A stretch of DNA of 64,000 nt, taken from contig NZ_CACMSM010000001.1 of NCBI RefSeq assembly GCF_902616385.1, forward strand, positions 118,525 through 182,524, read 5' to 3'. The notes beneath the pieces are model-generated. The model was not told where the DNA came from, ran no database searches, and saw only the letters and a program-made list of their open reading frames with translations. The position numbers and the translations under genes were made by a program. Below, one piece after another: positions 1 to 9,404 of this stretch (positions within the stretch are counted from its first letter, which is position 1; every line of letters begins with the position of its first letter). The DNA is from an uncultured Prochlorococcus sp. Lineage in GTDB: Bacteria > Cyanobacteriota > Cyanobacteriia > PCC-6307 > Cyanobiaceae.

Positions 1-882
1 ACCTATCAGATACCATGAGCCAAAATCAAAAAATGACATGTATGGAGATGGATTAACCATCCTCAAACTTCTATATAAATTAAAGGGTTCATTATTGACT
101 TTAGTTTGGAATCTCTGACTAATAACGATTTGGAAGATATCTCCTTTTTTTATATATTCTTTTGCAGAGATAACTGCATCCTCAAAATCTTTTTTTTCCC
201 AATTACTTTCTATATCTAAATTTAAATTATCATTTTCATTCCAATCTAAAAACTCATTTTCTTTTAGAGGAACTCTCATTAAATTTCTGATTTTCTGAAT
301 TTTAGAAATTGAGTTTATAAACAACTCCTCAACCGAAGAATCTTTTGAAGAAGTTGTATCTGCATAAACTACTGCAGTAATACATCTTTTTATTTGATCA
401 AAAACAACTAACTGATCAAAAAACATCCAAGAACCATAAGGTATATCGTTTTCTGATATTTCATTTATTGGAACGCTTGGTTCTATTCGATTTATTAATT
501 CATAACCCCAAAAGCCATATAACTGTCCAATTGATGGTAAGCCATCTAGCATGGTTGATTTATATTCTTTTGTCCAACTTCTTAAAATTTCAAAAGGATC
601 ACCTTTATGTGTTTCAGTTTTGCCATTATTCCAAGTTTTAACTATTTCTTCTCCATAACAAACGGCTTCCCAAAGAGGCTGAGTAGCAACAATACTCCAC
701 CTACCCAAACTTTCCCCACCTTCAACAGATTCAAGAAAAACACCATGGGAATCTTTTGAGAATAATTTTAACCAGGTGGACAATGGAGTCTCTAAATCTG
801 CTGGCCAAGTTTGAATGATAGGTATAAAATTTTTACCTTCTTTGTAAGCCTTTAAAAAACTATCTTTCTGTGAGCTGATCAT
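1..882 (-). CDS. trpE: Anthranilate synthase component I, 3' part missing
   Basis: This is the first 294 codons of anthranilate synthase component I, the cytoplasmic enzyme that with the TrpG glutamine amidotransferase turns chorismate into anthranilate, opening tryptophan synthesis. The start is the ATG at 882. The N-terminal domain shows FIPIIQTWPADLETPL near residue 19 and LESVEGGE near residue 50, which binds the feedback inhibitor tryptophan in the family. The chorismate-binding domain begins near residue 247 with GDIFQIVISQRF. The gene runs off the left edge, so about 200 residues with the catalytic core are not seen. It lies 59 bases downstream of psaD on the same strand and may share its transcript. 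A PabB-type enzyme is less likely because the ESVEGGE motif is TrpE-like. Confidence 0.93.
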   Translation of the reverse strand, partial: MISSQKDSFLKAYKEGKNFIPIIQTWPADLETPLSTWLKLFSKDSHGVFLESVEGGESLGRWSIVATQPLWEAVCYGEEIVKTWNNGKTETHKGDPFEILRSWTKEYKSTMLDGLPSIGQLYGFWGYELINRIEPSVPINEISENDIPYGSWMFFDQLVVFDQIKRCITAVVYADTTSSKDSSVEELFINSISKIQKIRNLMRVPLKENEFLDWNENDNLNLDIESNWEKKDFEDAVISAKEYIKKGDIFQIVISQRFQTKVNNEPFNLYRSLRMVNPSPYMSFFDFGSWYLIG

Positions 883-941
883 ATTAATAATGTCAACCCA
901 AATTATAATTATTTTCTTCTTTTATATCAACTTTAGGGAAG

Positions 942-1364
942 TTAATCAAAAGTATTCTTATTTGTAAATTTCAAACCAGCTGGATTGGGATTCTCACCTA
1001 TTCTTCTTGGATTATGCCCTACTTTCTCCCTGCCTTCATTTACTTTTTCAGAGAAAACACCATCTTTTGGGTGTAAAAATTCAATATCACCACCTGGGAA
1101 AATTCGGTAGATTTTAAAATCTTCAATTCTTGGTTTGAAGGCTCTTAATTGTGTCCCTAATGCAAGGCATTGTTCTTTTCTTGCAAAGTACATTAGATTA
1201 TCACCTTCATGCATGATAGCCGCTCCACCGGTGGGCAATTCAAATGCTTGTTCCTTGGAACTTTTCCATACAATTGCATATTTTTCTTCGGTTTCTGCTG
1301 AGTTTAACAAACCCCCAGTGCTTCCTATATGCTTTGGAAATTGACCAACTAAAGTTTCAGTCAT
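942..1364 (-). CDS. psaD: Photosystem I reaction centre subunit II (PsaD)
   Basis: PsaD is the extrinsic subunit on the cytoplasmic face of photosystem I that docks ferredoxin and holds PsaC in place. The protein is 140 residues, the normal cyanobacterial length, with no signal or membrane segment. Recognisable family segments are the N-terminal [16 protein letters not shown], the central [20 protein letters not shown], and the basic C-terminal stretch [18 protein letters not shown] that contacts ferredoxin and PsaC. It sits between a histidine kinase gene (111 bases upstream) and trpE (59 bases downstream), all on the minus strand. The upstream gap is long enough for its own promoter, which would be expected for so highly expressed a gene, but I could not fix the start site. 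Confidence 0.98.
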   Translation of the reverse strand: MTETLVGQFPKHIGSTGGLLNSAETEEKYAIVWKSSKEQAFELPTGGAAIMHEGDNLMYFARKEQCLALGTQLRAFKPRIEDFKIYRIFPGGDIEFLHPKDGVFSEKVNEGREKVGHNPRRIGENPNPAGLKFTNKNTFD

Positions 1365-1475
1365 CCTTGATTTTGAGTTATTTCTTATAAGAAATTAGCA
1401 TTCATATTTTGCAAAATTATAAATTTACAAGAAATTTTCTACATTATTTAATATATGGAAAACTTATTTCTCATT

Positions 1476-2840
1476 TTATTTCGAATCTGAAATCGGAAAA
1501 AATACTGTTAAACCTGTATCACGCCTTTGTGTGACATGCCCTCCTAAGCTAGCTAACAATTTTTGAGTAGCATTTTGACTAAGTTGTAAACTACCTGTTT
1601 GAGGGTTCCAATTTAAAACAGGACCAATATCAGAACCGTTATCTTTTTTTAGAATTTCTTTTTGATTACTTTCTGATTTCTGTACTTTTAATTGAAGTTT
1701 AAGTTTTTGACCAGCTGGTCTTAATTCTAAAATCAATTTACTACCTTCTTTTAATCCTCTAGTATTTTTATCAATTAATCCTCTTAGCATTAATTCTAAT
1801 TTTTCAGAATCACTCAAAATTTGTGGAAGTTGATTGGGGATGTCTATCTTCAAAGAAATACCACGTCGATTTAATTGTTTATTCCACAAAGGAGCGAGTT
1901 TTTTAAAAATTTCTGCTAAATTAATTTTCGCCAAGTTATTCAATGATGGCACTTCATTACTTACTAATTCTGCTGCATTAAAGATTAAACCGAACCTATC
2001 AATTTGTTCATTACATTCATTATCTATTTGAATTAAACGATTTCTCATTGATTCATCCATTTTATATTTTTTTAAAGTAGAACTTATGAGTATTCTTATT
2101 GTTGCCAAAGGAGTTCTTACTTCATGAGAAATTGCACGTAGTAATTTTGCTTCTGTTAATTGCACATTTTTTTCATCGTTTTTTAAAGAATTCTGTATAT
2201 TATGATTTGGCGCAATATTCGCTAATTTTGCCGATAATGTTGGCCAAAATAATTTCTCAAATTGATTGTTAATATTTAGGTTACCTAAATTATTGATAGC
2301 ATTACGAAATTTTACTCCTTCCTCATAATTTTCTTGATTTAATTTTGCATGCATTAATTCAATTGAAAGTTTTAGGCTTTCTCCATCACACTTCATTAAT
2401 AATATTTTCTTATCTTTTTCTCCAACAATTGATAATACGCATTGAAAATTTGGAGTGATTATCATCAAGAAAGGTTCATAACCATCTTCATGACAAAGAT
2501 TTAAGACTTTATAATTACTAACTAAATTAAAATCTTTTTTTTTCTTTTCTGAATTATTGACTGGCAAAAAACCTGCATTCTCATTTTGAAAGTATGGAAC
2601 CCCTTCAGGAGACCAAAGCCATCCATGAAGTTGATTTAAAAATTTTTTATCATTAAATGCTGGCAAAGGCGAGGCAACCCAAATTCCCCCATGTTTATAA
2701 TTCTTAGATAGAAAATCTTTTTGAATAACTTCTAAAGAAGCCCACCACATTCTTCTGGATGTCTCATCATCCACATATATAGTTTGAACTTCTTTAATCA
2801 AAAGATCTTGAATTTTTTTTATTGTTATTTGTGATTTCAT
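1476..2840 (-). CDS. Sensor histidine kinase-like protein with degenerate ATPase domain
   Basis: A 454-residue cytoplasmic protein with no membrane segments. Residues about 25-210 form an uncharacterised sensory region containing MWWASLEVI and GGIWVASPLPAF. The dimerisation and phosphoacceptor helix follows, with the H-box LLRAISHEVRTPLATI and His239. The C-terminal third occupies the place of the HATPase domain, but only a weak N-box remains (LRGLIDKNTRGL) and I cannot find the glycine-rich G1 and G2 boxes. It may therefore bind ATP poorly, act as a phosphatase, or be a scaffold for a response regulator. The start codon shares one base with the stop of rodA's reading direction neighbour: the rodA stop TGA ends on the A of this ATG, so the two are translationally coupled. 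The cognate regulator is not in the window. Confidence 0.8.
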   Translation of the reverse strand: MKSQITIKKIQDLLIKEVQTIYVDDETSRRMWWASLEVIQKDFLSKNYKHGGIWVASPLPAFNDKKFLNQLHGWLWSPEGVPYFQNENAGFLPVNNSEKKKKDFNLVSNYKVLNLCHEDGYEPFLMIITPNFQCVLSIVGEKDKKILLMKCDGESLKLSIELMHAKLNQENYEEGVKFRNAINNLGNLNINNQFEKLFWPTLSAKLANIAPNHNIQNSLKNDEKNVQLTEAKLLRAISHEVRTPLATIRILISSTLKKYKMDESMRNRLIQIDNECNEQIDRFGLIFNAAELVSNEVPSLNNLAKINLAEIFKKLAPLWNKQLNRRGISLKIDIPNQLPQILSDSEKLELMLRGLIDKNTRGLKEGSKLILELRPAGQKLKLQLKVQKSESNQKEILKKDNGSDIGPVLNWNPQTGSLQLSQNATQKLLASLGGHVTQRRDTGLTVFFPISDSK

Positions 2841-4108
2841 CAGCTTCTTAGTGATCTAGAACGTTTCAATATAGATAAAACAAATCCAATAGATATAAAA
2901 TTAGTTACCAATGACGTTCGACCATAGCTCATAAAAGGAAGTGGAATCCCAGTAACTGGTCCTAATCCAATAGTCATAAATAAGTTAATTATTATTTGAA
3001 ATAAGAAAGTTGAGGTTATGCCAATAACAATTAAAGATTCAAATTTAGTCCTAGCAATAGTTGCAGTATTAATAAGTTTATTAATCAAAATGAAGAACAA
3101 AAATAAAACTATCATGCACCCCACAAAACCCATTTCTTCGCCTAAGGCACTGAATATAAAATCAGTATGTTGTTCCGGTATAAATTGCAAATTAGTCAGC
3201 TTACCTTGTAGCAAACCAGTCCCAAATAATCCTCCTGAACCAATTGCAATTTGACTCTGTATCAAATGATATCCGCCACCTAAAGGATCTCTATTTGGAT
3301 CTAAAAATAATACTAATCTATCTTTTTGATATTCTTTTAAGCCATATTGCCACAAAATTGGTGTTAATTTTGCCACTAATAAATGGAACGAAATAGCGAG
3401 AGCAGAAAAAATAATTTTCTTTTTCGAAGATCTATAAGCAAGATATCCTATAACTGGAATCCAGAAAATAAGAAGAGTTGGTAAGGTTAGATATAATATA
3501 GAAGTGATGATACAAAACACAATTATCAAAATCCACTCTATGGGCATTTGCGACCAATAGAGCATCACTCCTGTCAAAACAAGTAATACTAAAGATGTAC
3601 CTAAGTCCGGTTGAAAAAAAATTAATAACCAAGGAATAACTACCACTAAAAAGGGCAATACTAAATCTCTTATTGTTAAAATTATTTTTTTGTCGAGTAC
3701 TAAAGCAAGAGATAATATAGTACTAAGTTTAGCTACTTCTGAAGGCTGAAAAGAAAAGATGCCAAAGTTTAGCCATCTTTGAGCTCCAGAAACTGAAATC
3801 CCAAAAAAATAAATTAGTAATAAGGAAATTAAAGTACACAAATAAAATGGAATCACATACTTTCTAATTCTCTCTAAAGGTATATAAGAAATAAAAAATG
3901 CTAAAAGATAACCTAAAAAACCTGTTAAGATGTGGTATGGATAGTTAGATACTAAAAAATTACTCTGAATACTTTTAATTAATATACCCGAAATAATAAC
4001 TAAAAATAGAGGAATTATAAGTAATGGAGAAAATAAAAAACCTCTATTAAAGTTGTCTTTTTTTTTAAAAAATCCTCTGTTATTTATTAAAGAAATTCTC
4101 CTAAACAT
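2840..4108 (-). CDS. rodA: Rod shape-determining glycosyltransferase RodA (SEDS family)
   Basis: RodA polymerises lipid II into glycan strands in the elongation machinery, in the cytoplasmic membrane, together with a class B penicillin-binding protein and MreBCD, whose genes lie at 42,940-45,264. The protein is about 422 residues with roughly ten hydrophobic segments. SEDS signatures are QRWLNFGIFSFQPSEVAKL, FFQPDLGTSLVLL, and GTGLLQGKLTNLQFIPEQH followed by TDFIFSALGEEMGF; the last favours RodA over FtsW. The reading frame opens with TTG at 4111 but an ATG follows at 4108 and is the better start. The mrp stop ends three bases before it, and the next gene (a kinase) overlaps it by one base, so mrp, rodA and the kinase look like one transcript. 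Confidence 0.92.
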   Translation of the reverse strand: MFRRISLINNRGFFKKKDNFNRGFLFSPLLIIPLFLVIISGILIKSIQSNFLVSNYPYHILTGFLGYLLAFFISYIPLERIRKYVIPFYLCTLISLLLIYFFGISVSGAQRWLNFGIFSFQPSEVAKLSTILSLALVLDKKIILTIRDLVLPFLVVVIPWLLIFFQPDLGTSLVLLVLTGVMLYWSQMPIEWILIIVFCIITSILYLTLPTLLIFWIPVIGYLAYRSSKKKIIFSALAISFHLLVAKLTPILWQYGLKEYQKDRLVLFLDPNRDPLGGGYHLIQSQIAIGSGGLFGTGLLQGKLTNLQFIPEQHTDFIFSALGEEMGFVGCMIVLFLFFILINKLINTATIARTKFESLIVIGITSTFLFQIIINLFMTIGLGPVTGIPLPFMSYGRTSLVTNFISIGFVLSILKRSRSLRS

Positions 4109-4111
4109 CAA

Positions 4112-5182
4112 TTAACTATTAACAAATTGGTTCTTAATTAATTGCGCTAAATTACCAAATTCAACAGAACTTGCCTTATTCGGTTGGCTTATTGAGATTG
4201 GTACACCCTTATTACTATCATCAACGAGAGGGATTTCAATAGGTATTTGGGCTAATAGTGGTAAATCATTTTCTTTAGCTAATGTTTGTCCACCACCTCT
4301 ACCAAAAATCTCATATTTTTTACCTGGCATATCTGGCGGAATAAATACTGACATATTTTCTACAATTCCCAGTAAAGGTACTCCGAGTTGTTTAAACATT
4401 GCTAATCCCCTCCTTGCATCTTGTAAAGATACTTGTTGAGGAGTAGTCACAACTAAAGCTCCAGAAATAGGCACAGATTGAGAAAGGGATATTTGAGCGT
4501 CTCCTGTTCCAGGAGGCAAGTCAATAACCAAAAAATCAAGATTATTCCATTCAACTTGGTACAAAAATTGTCGGATAATACTATTAAGCATTGGTCCTCT
4601 CCATATAACTGGCTGACCTTCTTCTATAAGGAAACCCATTGATACCAACGAAATGCCATATTTATTTATTGGTATTAACCTTTGATCACTGCCACTACCC
4701 TCTGTAACCTTTGGATTCTGTTCAGCAACTCCCATCATTGAGGGAGTATTAGGTCCATATATATCAGCGTCCAGCAAACCAGTTTTAGAGCCTAATTTAG
4801 CAAGAGAACAAGCGAGATTAACTGCAATGGTACTTTTTCCAACTCCACCTTTACCACTGCTAACGGCTATGATGTGTTTAATACCATCAATTTTCTGCAA
4901 CTCAGGCCCATTACTTTGGTTTTGAGATTCTGTTTTGGAAGGATTATTATCTATCTCTATTTGAACATCATCAATATCTTCAAAATCAAGTAGTACTTTT
5001 CTAACCTCTTGTACAATTCTATCTCTCTGAGAATTTGCAAATGATGGCAATGACAATGTTACTATTACTCTCGGTATAGTTACTCTTACGTTTTTGATCC
5101 AATTTAATTCTATTACATTTTTCTTTGATCCAGCATCTAGAATTTTTTGTAAAGCAAAATTCGCATCTTCTATTGTGGTCAT
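4112..5182 (-). CDS. mrp: Mrp/ApbC-family P-loop ATPase, iron-sulphur cluster carrier
   Basis: Mrp proteins are cytoplasmic ATPases that carry and deliver Fe-S clusters to apo-proteins; in a phototroph the demand includes photosystem I. The 356-residue protein has an N-terminal MIP18-like (DUF59) domain (residues about 1-80) and a deviant Walker A motif SSGKGGVGKST near residue 109, followed by DADIYGPNTPSMMG and DLPPGTGDAQ. The CxxC that binds the bridging cluster in bacterial ApbC is absent: the segment after ENMSVF reads IPPDMPGKKYEIFG. Some cyanobacterial and plastid (HCF101-type) relatives are also without it. It is first in an apparent operon with rodA, and it diverges from hemF across 158 bases that must hold both promoters. 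Confidence 0.92.
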   Translation of the reverse strand: MTTIEDANFALQKILDAGSKKNVIELNWIKNVRVTIPRVIVTLSLPSFANSQRDRIVQEVRKVLLDFEDIDDVQIEIDNNPSKTESQNQSNGPELQKIDGIKHIIAVSSGKGGVGKSTIAVNLACSLAKLGSKTGLLDADIYGPNTPSMMGVAEQNPKVTEGSGSDQRLIPINKYGISLVSMGFLIEEGQPVIWRGPMLNSIIRQFLYQVEWNNLDFLVIDLPPGTGDAQISLSQSVPISGALVVTTPQQVSLQDARRGLAMFKQLGVPLLGIVENMSVFIPPDMPGKKYEIFGRGGGQTLAKENDLPLLAQIPIEIPLVDDSNKGVPISISQPNKASSVEFGNLAQLIKNQFVNS

Positions 5183-5340
5183 TAAATTTTTAAATATTTT
5201 GACAAGGTAGTCGACAGTTTAAAAGGTTAAGAACTATGTCGAACTATCAAATAATAGGCAATAAGGACCCACTAAGAGAAATTATAAAGGGAAACTTATA
5301 ATTAACAAAAAAATTTTTTTCTTCAAGATTTACTAAATAC

Positions 5341-6369
5341 ATGTTGAAAGAACCTCCTAAAAACTCGAGAGATAAAACTAAAAATCTCTTATTAACTCTA
5401 CAAGACAAAATTTGTTCAGGGCTTGAAAATGTAGACGGCGAAGGGAAATTTACAGAAGAATCCTGGCTTAGAGATGAAGGTGGCGGCGGAAGATCAAGAG
5501 TATTGAAAAATGGTTCTATTTTTGAGCAAGCAGGAGTTAATTTCTCGGAAGTCTATGGAAAAGAATTACCTCAATCTATAATCTCTCAAAGACCCGAAGC
5601 AAAAGGTCATGAATGGTTTGCTACGGGAACTTCAATGGTATTGCATCCTAAGAATCCCTATATTCCTACAGTTCATCTTAATTATCGATATTTCGAAGCT
5701 GGTCCTGTTTGGTGGTTTGGGGGAGGTGCAGACTTAACCCCTTTTTATCCATATCTTTCTGATGTAAGGAATTTTCATAACGAGCATAAAAAAGCTTGTG
5801 AGAAAGTTGATCAAGATTTACATAAAGTTTTCAAACCATGGTGCGATGAATATTTCTTCTTGAAGCATAGAAATGAATCTAGAGGCATAGGAGGTATTTT
5901 TTATGATTATCAAGATGGTTTAGGCAATATTTATAAAGGAAATAATCAAAATGGAGAGGCATCAAAAGCTTCACAAAATATTGGGAGATCTAATTTAAAT
6001 TGGGATAATTTATTTTCTTTAGCGGAAAACTGTGGGCAGGCATTCCTCCCATCATATTTGCCCATTATTGAAAAAAGAGTTTCTCAAACATATTCATCGA
6101 AGGAAAGAGAATTTCAGCTATATCGAAGAGGTAGATATGTCGAATTCAATTTAGTTTGGGATAGAGGGACGATTTTTGGACTACAAACAAATGGCAGAAC
6201 TGAATCGATATTAATGTCTTTACCGCCTTTAGCTAGATGGGAATATGGATACAAAGCCAAAAAGGATTCTAGAGAGGAATTTCTCACATCAATTTTTACA
6301 AAACCCCAAGATTGGTTAAATGATAAAGAGTTAGAGAAATTCTGTATAGAAAATAATATTTTTAATTAA
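5341..6369 (+). CDS. hemF: Oxygen-dependent coproporphyrinogen III oxidase
   Basis: HemF oxidatively decarboxylates coproporphyrinogen III to protoporphyrinogen IX using O2, a shared step of haem and chlorophyll synthesis in the cytoplasm. The protein has 342 residues, the usual size. Family signatures include GGGGRSRVL near residue 49, [23 protein letters not shown] with the conserved Asp of the active site, RGIGGIFYD, and a C-terminal [23 protein letters not shown] block reading [20 protein letters not shown]. The start ATG at 5341 has little Shine-Dalgarno character, as is common in these genomes. Being oxygen dependent it suits an oxygenic phototroph. It runs divergently from mrp, and converges on the next gene with a gap of 28 bases. 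Confidence 0.97.
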   Translation: MLKEPPKNSRDKTKNLLLTLQDKICSGLENVDGEGKFTEESWLRDEGGGGRSRVLKNGSIFEQAGVNFSEVYGKELPQSIISQRPEAKGHEWFATGTSMVLHPKNPYIPTVHLNYRYFEAGPVWWFGGGADLTPFYPYLSDVRNFHNEHKKACEKVDQDLHKVFKPWCDEYFFLKHRNESRGIGGIFYDYQDGLGNIYKGNNQNGEASKASQNIGRSNLNWDNLFSLAENCGQAFLPSYLPIIEKRVSQTYSSKEREFQLYRRGRYVEFNLVWDRGTIFGLQTNGRTESILMSLPPLARWEYGYKAKKDSREEFLTSIFTKPQDWLNDKELEKFCIENNIFN

Positions 6370-6397
6370 AAATTATCGAATAAAATTTTAAAGTATC

Positions 6398-6955
6398 TTA
6401 AATAGGTGTTTTAAATAAAGAACCGTCACTTTTCAATTGAAGTTTTTCTCCAAGCTCATTTTCTAAAGAAATTAATTCATCCCTATGCGCTCTTAGTCTC
6501 ATGAAAGTTAAATCATTTTCATTTTCGTTGATCAACCTTAATTCAAATTTCTCCTCTCTTGCTGATTTTTTAAAATAAACAATTCCAGACAAAGGACCAC
6601 CAATAAATCCCAAAAGAATAGGCCACCAACCTAATTCAGGATATATTTGAATAATTACTAATCCCAAGGCACAAGAACCAAAACCGCCAAGAAAACCTAA
6701 AAAAATTGCTAAAAATTTACTGGAAACAACTTGACCCTTGAATATTAAAATTCTTTGTTCAAAATCTCCTCCTGTTTGCTTCCATCCCCTTAAATTAAGC
6801 CATTCACATAAACCATTTAAAACCTTAACTGGCTTCTGAGAAGATGAAATCTCAACAATGGTTGTTCTATCTTTACTAGAAGCCCTAAGAAAAAAAAATA
6901 ATCCTATGGCCAAGAGAATTGTCAGCAATAATGTTGAATTTAAGGAATAGGACAT
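6398..6955 (-). CDS. Probable cofactor assembly of complex C subunit B (CCB-like) membrane protein
   Basis: A 185-residue protein with one hydrophobic segment at residues 7-24 and a pair at about 82-125 (FLAIFLGFLGGFGSCALGLV and WPILLGFIGGPLSGIVYF). The order of a short leader helix, a soluble loop, a helical hairpin and a soluble tail rich in Glu and Leu matches the cyanobacterial CCB family, which helps attach the covalent haem c(i) to cytochrome b6 of the b6f complex in thylakoids. The assignment rests on architecture and remembered family character, so it is moderate. It converges on hemF, which makes the haem precursor, but this is adjacency only. The gap upstream (165 bases) to the divergent exonuclease gene has no other feature I can name. 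Confidence 0.55.
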   Translation of the reverse strand: MSYSLNSTLLLTILLAIGLFFFLRASSKDRTTIVEISSSQKPVKVLNGLCEWLNLRGWKQTGGDFEQRILIFKGQVVSSKFLAIFLGFLGGFGSCALGLVIIQIYPELGWWPILLGFIGGPLSGIVYFKKSAREEKFELRLINENENDLTFMRLRAHRDELISLENELGEKLQLKSDGSLFKTPI

Positions 6956-7120
6956 TAAATAAATTTTTTCTAGTAAATCGAGAATAAAAATTAAAGTTAC
7001 ATCATATTATAATTTTTTAGAATTATTCTGTAAAATATTTCTATTAGATAAAAATTCTTAATTAAATAAAATCTTAAGTAATATTCTAAAATCTTAAATT
7101 ACTTTAAATACTTATTAAAA

Positions 7121-7756
7121 ATGACTATCGAAAATAAAAATATTGATCTTTTTTATAGCGATTTAACAGCAGATCTATACAATCTTTATAAAAAATCAAC
7201 CTACCTAGCTATTGATACTGAAGCAATGGGTTTAATTCATGGAAGAGATAGACTCTGTTTAGTACAAATATGCAATGAATTTAAAAGAACATCGTGTATA
7301 AAAATAGAACTTAATGCATCTTCTTCACCTCATTTAAAAGCGCTTCTTGAAGATGATAAAATTACTAAAATATTTCACTATGCGAGATTTGATGTAGCAG
7401 CTCTAAAATGCAATCTTGAAATTAATACAAAAAATATTTTTTGTACAAAAATTGCTAGTAAGTTGGCAAGAACTTATACCAATAAACACGGTTTAAAGGA
7501 TTTAATTTATGAATTGTTAGGTATAGAACTGGACAAAAGCTCACAAAGTAGTGATTGGGGTAGCAATGAAGATTTAACAAAAGATCAATTAGTTTATGCA
7601 GCAAATGATGTTAGATATTTGATTGAAGCTATGCATAAATTAAAAGTTATCTTAAAAAGAGAGAATAGATATGAATTAGCTCAAAAATGTTTCGAAACAG
7701 TCTCTGTACATGCTGATTTAGACATCCTAAAATTCTCAAATATATTTGAACATTAA
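7121..7756 (+). CDS. RNase D-like 3'-5' exonuclease
   Basis: A 211-residue single-domain DEDD-family exonuclease expected to trim RNA 3' ends, for example of tRNA precursors, in the cytoplasm. The three exonuclease motifs are visible: Exo I YLAIDTEAMGL near residue 28, Exo II KIFHYARFDVAAL near residue 86, and Exo III DQLVYAANDVRYL near residue 150, which is the DEDDy type. The HRDC domains found in full-length enterobacterial RNase D are missing, so substrate choice may differ. A gene symbol is withheld for that reason. The next gene converges with a gap of only 3 bases. Confidence 0.85.
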   Translation: MTIENKNIDLFYSDLTADLYNLYKKSTYLAIDTEAMGLIHGRDRLCLVQICNEFKRTSCIKIELNASSSPHLKALLEDDKITKIFHYARFDVAALKCNLEINTKNIFCTKIASKLARTYTNKHGLKDLIYELLGIELDKSSQSSDWGSNEDLTKDQLVYAANDVRYLIEAMHKLKVILKRENRYELAQKCFETVSVHADLDILKFSNIFEH

Positions 7757-7759
7757 GAA

Positions 7760-8026
7760 TCAATCTTCAGTCAAAAAGTTATCTTCACCATCAAGAGTTT
7801 CCATAAGCTTATCGAGTATTCTTGAAGAACTTAATTTATCTTCATTATTTTTTTTACAAATTTTTAAGACATTTTGTGCAACTTGTATTTTTTCTTGAAT
7901 AGTTTTCGAATCTTTTTTGGCAATTTGAATTTCGACTTTTTTCTTAGCAGAAGATAAGCTTATACTCATAAGTTTTGCAATCTCTGCACAAATTTTTAGA
8001 TATTGCCGATCATTTATTGGATACAT
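7760..8026 (-). CDS. Small conserved hypothetical protein, helical
   Basis: An 88-residue soluble protein that I do not recognise by function. It is predicted helical and lysine rich, with no cysteine pair, signal or membrane segment. The N-terminus MYPINDRQYLKICAEIAKL followed by SISLSSAKKKVEIQIAK is well formed for a folded helical bundle, and the C-terminus is acidic (DGEDNFLTED). It ends 3 bases from the convergent exonuclease gene and starts 35 bases downstream of the glycosyltransferase-like gene, with which it could be co-transcribed. The tight packing and ordinary codon use support a real gene. Confidence 0.6.
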   Translation of the reverse strand: MYPINDRQYLKICAEIAKLMSISLSSAKKKVEIQIAKKDSKTIQEKIQVAQNVLKICKKNNEDKLSSSRILDKLMETLDGEDNFLTED

Positions 8027-8061
8027 AAAAAACTTTATAATTAAGAAGCTAATGACATTTA

Positions 8062-9279
8062 CTAAGATAACAAATAAAGGTTTATAGCATCTACAATTTT
8101 CTTACTTGCTCCGGATTCCCCCATTCTTTTTTTCCCAATTTTTGCTTGTTCTAACCTATCAACTTTTCCTTTCAAAAGTAAACTTAAACGTTTTAAAAGA
8201 ATTTTTTTGTTCTTGCAAACTAAAACACTACCTCCCAATAATCTTGATTGCCTTTTTGCAAATGATTTTGTGAATTGTGGTCCAGGTCCCGGTAGTGAAA
8301 GAGATGGAATTCCAAGGCCAGCAATTTGCTCTGTTGCAGTTCCTGCATTAGACAAACCAACTTCTGCCATATTGGCCCACGAATTGAATTTACCTTTCCC
8401 AATCACTACATATTTATCTTTCTTTTTCCATACTGAATCTTCATCTATTAGAAATTTAACTTTACTCTGTTTTATAAAACCATATTTATTTAAATAACTT
8501 TGAATTTGAATAACATTCGAATTAATGCTCAAAGGCAAAAGTATTACCAAATCCATTGATAAATCAAAATCTTGCAAACAATTAAGAAAATTATCAAGAT
8601 TTTTAAGAGCTTCAGGATATCTACTTCCAACTAATAAAATGATCCTTTTAAAAGAAATAATATTTGATATCTTCTCGTTTGTTTCATTAACAAAATCCAT
8701 CATTGGATTACCCAAATATTTTGCATCAATATTTTTTCTATTCAAATTATTAGCAGTTATTTTATCTCTCATAATTAAATTTTTACATCTTGGAGATTTC
8801 ATTAAAAACATTTCCCATGGATCCCACTCAGAACCTTTCAACTTATGATAATAATCGCTTAAATTCCAACCTGGCCCACTACTCCAAGTATGATCACTTT
8901 TGGGAGTTCCAATAAAACAAAATTCGCATTCTGAACTCCAAGCGTAAAATAATGGCAATAAATCACCTACTGCAATAATTTTGCAGTTAAGTTTCGACTT
9001 TTTTTTTACAAGTAAAAAATTTCTTAAATTATCAATTAAAAATCCCGCAAAAAAATCAAGCAAAAATCCCTTCAGACTTTGATTACTAAAACCTCCACTA
9101 GGCAGCTCTTTTAAATATCCTATTTTACGAAAATTCTTCGATTTTATAGAATTAAATACATCTCCATTTCCTACTAAAGGCAAAACTTCAATATTTCTAT
9201 TTTTTATTTTTTTTTGTAATCTTTTTATTATTTCCAATGCGATTACATCTTCTCCATGACCATTGCATATAAATAACAG
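8062..9279 (-). CDS. Lipid-A-disaccharide synthase-related protein, uncertain start
   Basis: A protein of about 405 residues related to LpxB-type GT-B glycosyltransferases; the group has no proven substrate in cyanobacteria. It opens with LLFICNGHGEDVIALEI, and the C-terminal half has LSNAGTATEQIAGLGIPSL and SLPGPGPQFTKSFAKRQ, the nucleotide-sugar side. The open frame extends to an ATG at 9474, but codons above about 9333 are the antisense of tRNA-Cys, giving the tell-tale AAPRFELGIKDLQSSALPL, so that start is not credible. Between the tRNA and the first conserved motif there is no in-frame ATG, GTG or TTG. A CTG at 9279 sits 9 bases after AAGGAG and gives a sensible N-terminus, so I place the start there. 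An ATT start, or a mutated start codon, are alternatives. Confidence 0.75.
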   Translation of the reverse strand: MLFICNGHGEDVIALEIIKRLQKKIKNRNIEVLPLVGNGDVFNSIKSKNFRKIGYLKELPSGGFSNQSLKGFLLDFFAGFLIDNLRNFLLVKKKSKLNCKIIAVGDLLPLFYAWSSECEFCFIGTPKSDHTWSSGPGWNLSDYYHKLKGSEWDPWEMFLMKSPRCKNLIMRDKITANNLNRKNIDAKYLGNPMMDFVNETNEKISNIISFKRIILLVGSRYPEALKNLDNFLNCLQDFDLSMDLVILLPLSINSNVIQIQSYLNKYGFIKQSKVKFLIDEDSVWKKKDKYVVIGKGKFNSWANMAEVGLSNAGTATEQIAGLGIPSLSLPGPGPQFTKSFAKRQSRLLGGSVLVCKNKKILLKRLSLLLKGKVDRLEQAKIGKKRMGESGASKKIVDAINLYLLS

Positions 9280-9333
9280 AGAATGAGACTCCTTACTGTT
9301 AAGATCATAAAAAGACTCAATCGAATCTTTTTC

Positions 9334-9404
9334 GGCGGCATGGCCAAGTGGTAAGGCAGAGGATTGCAAATCCTTTATCCCCAGTTCGAATCTGGGTGCC
9401 GCCT
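9334..9404 (+). tRNA. trnC: tRNA-Cys, anticodon GCA
   Basis: A 71-base cloverleaf. The 7-base acceptor arm pairs GGCGGCA (9334-9340) with TGCCGCC (9397-9403) and the discriminator is T, as for cysteine tRNAs. The anticodon loop GATTGCAAATC carries GCA. The T arm reads CCCAGTTCGAATCTGGG. CCA is not encoded. It lies head to head with the glycosyltransferase-like gene on the other strand. Confidence 0.97.
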
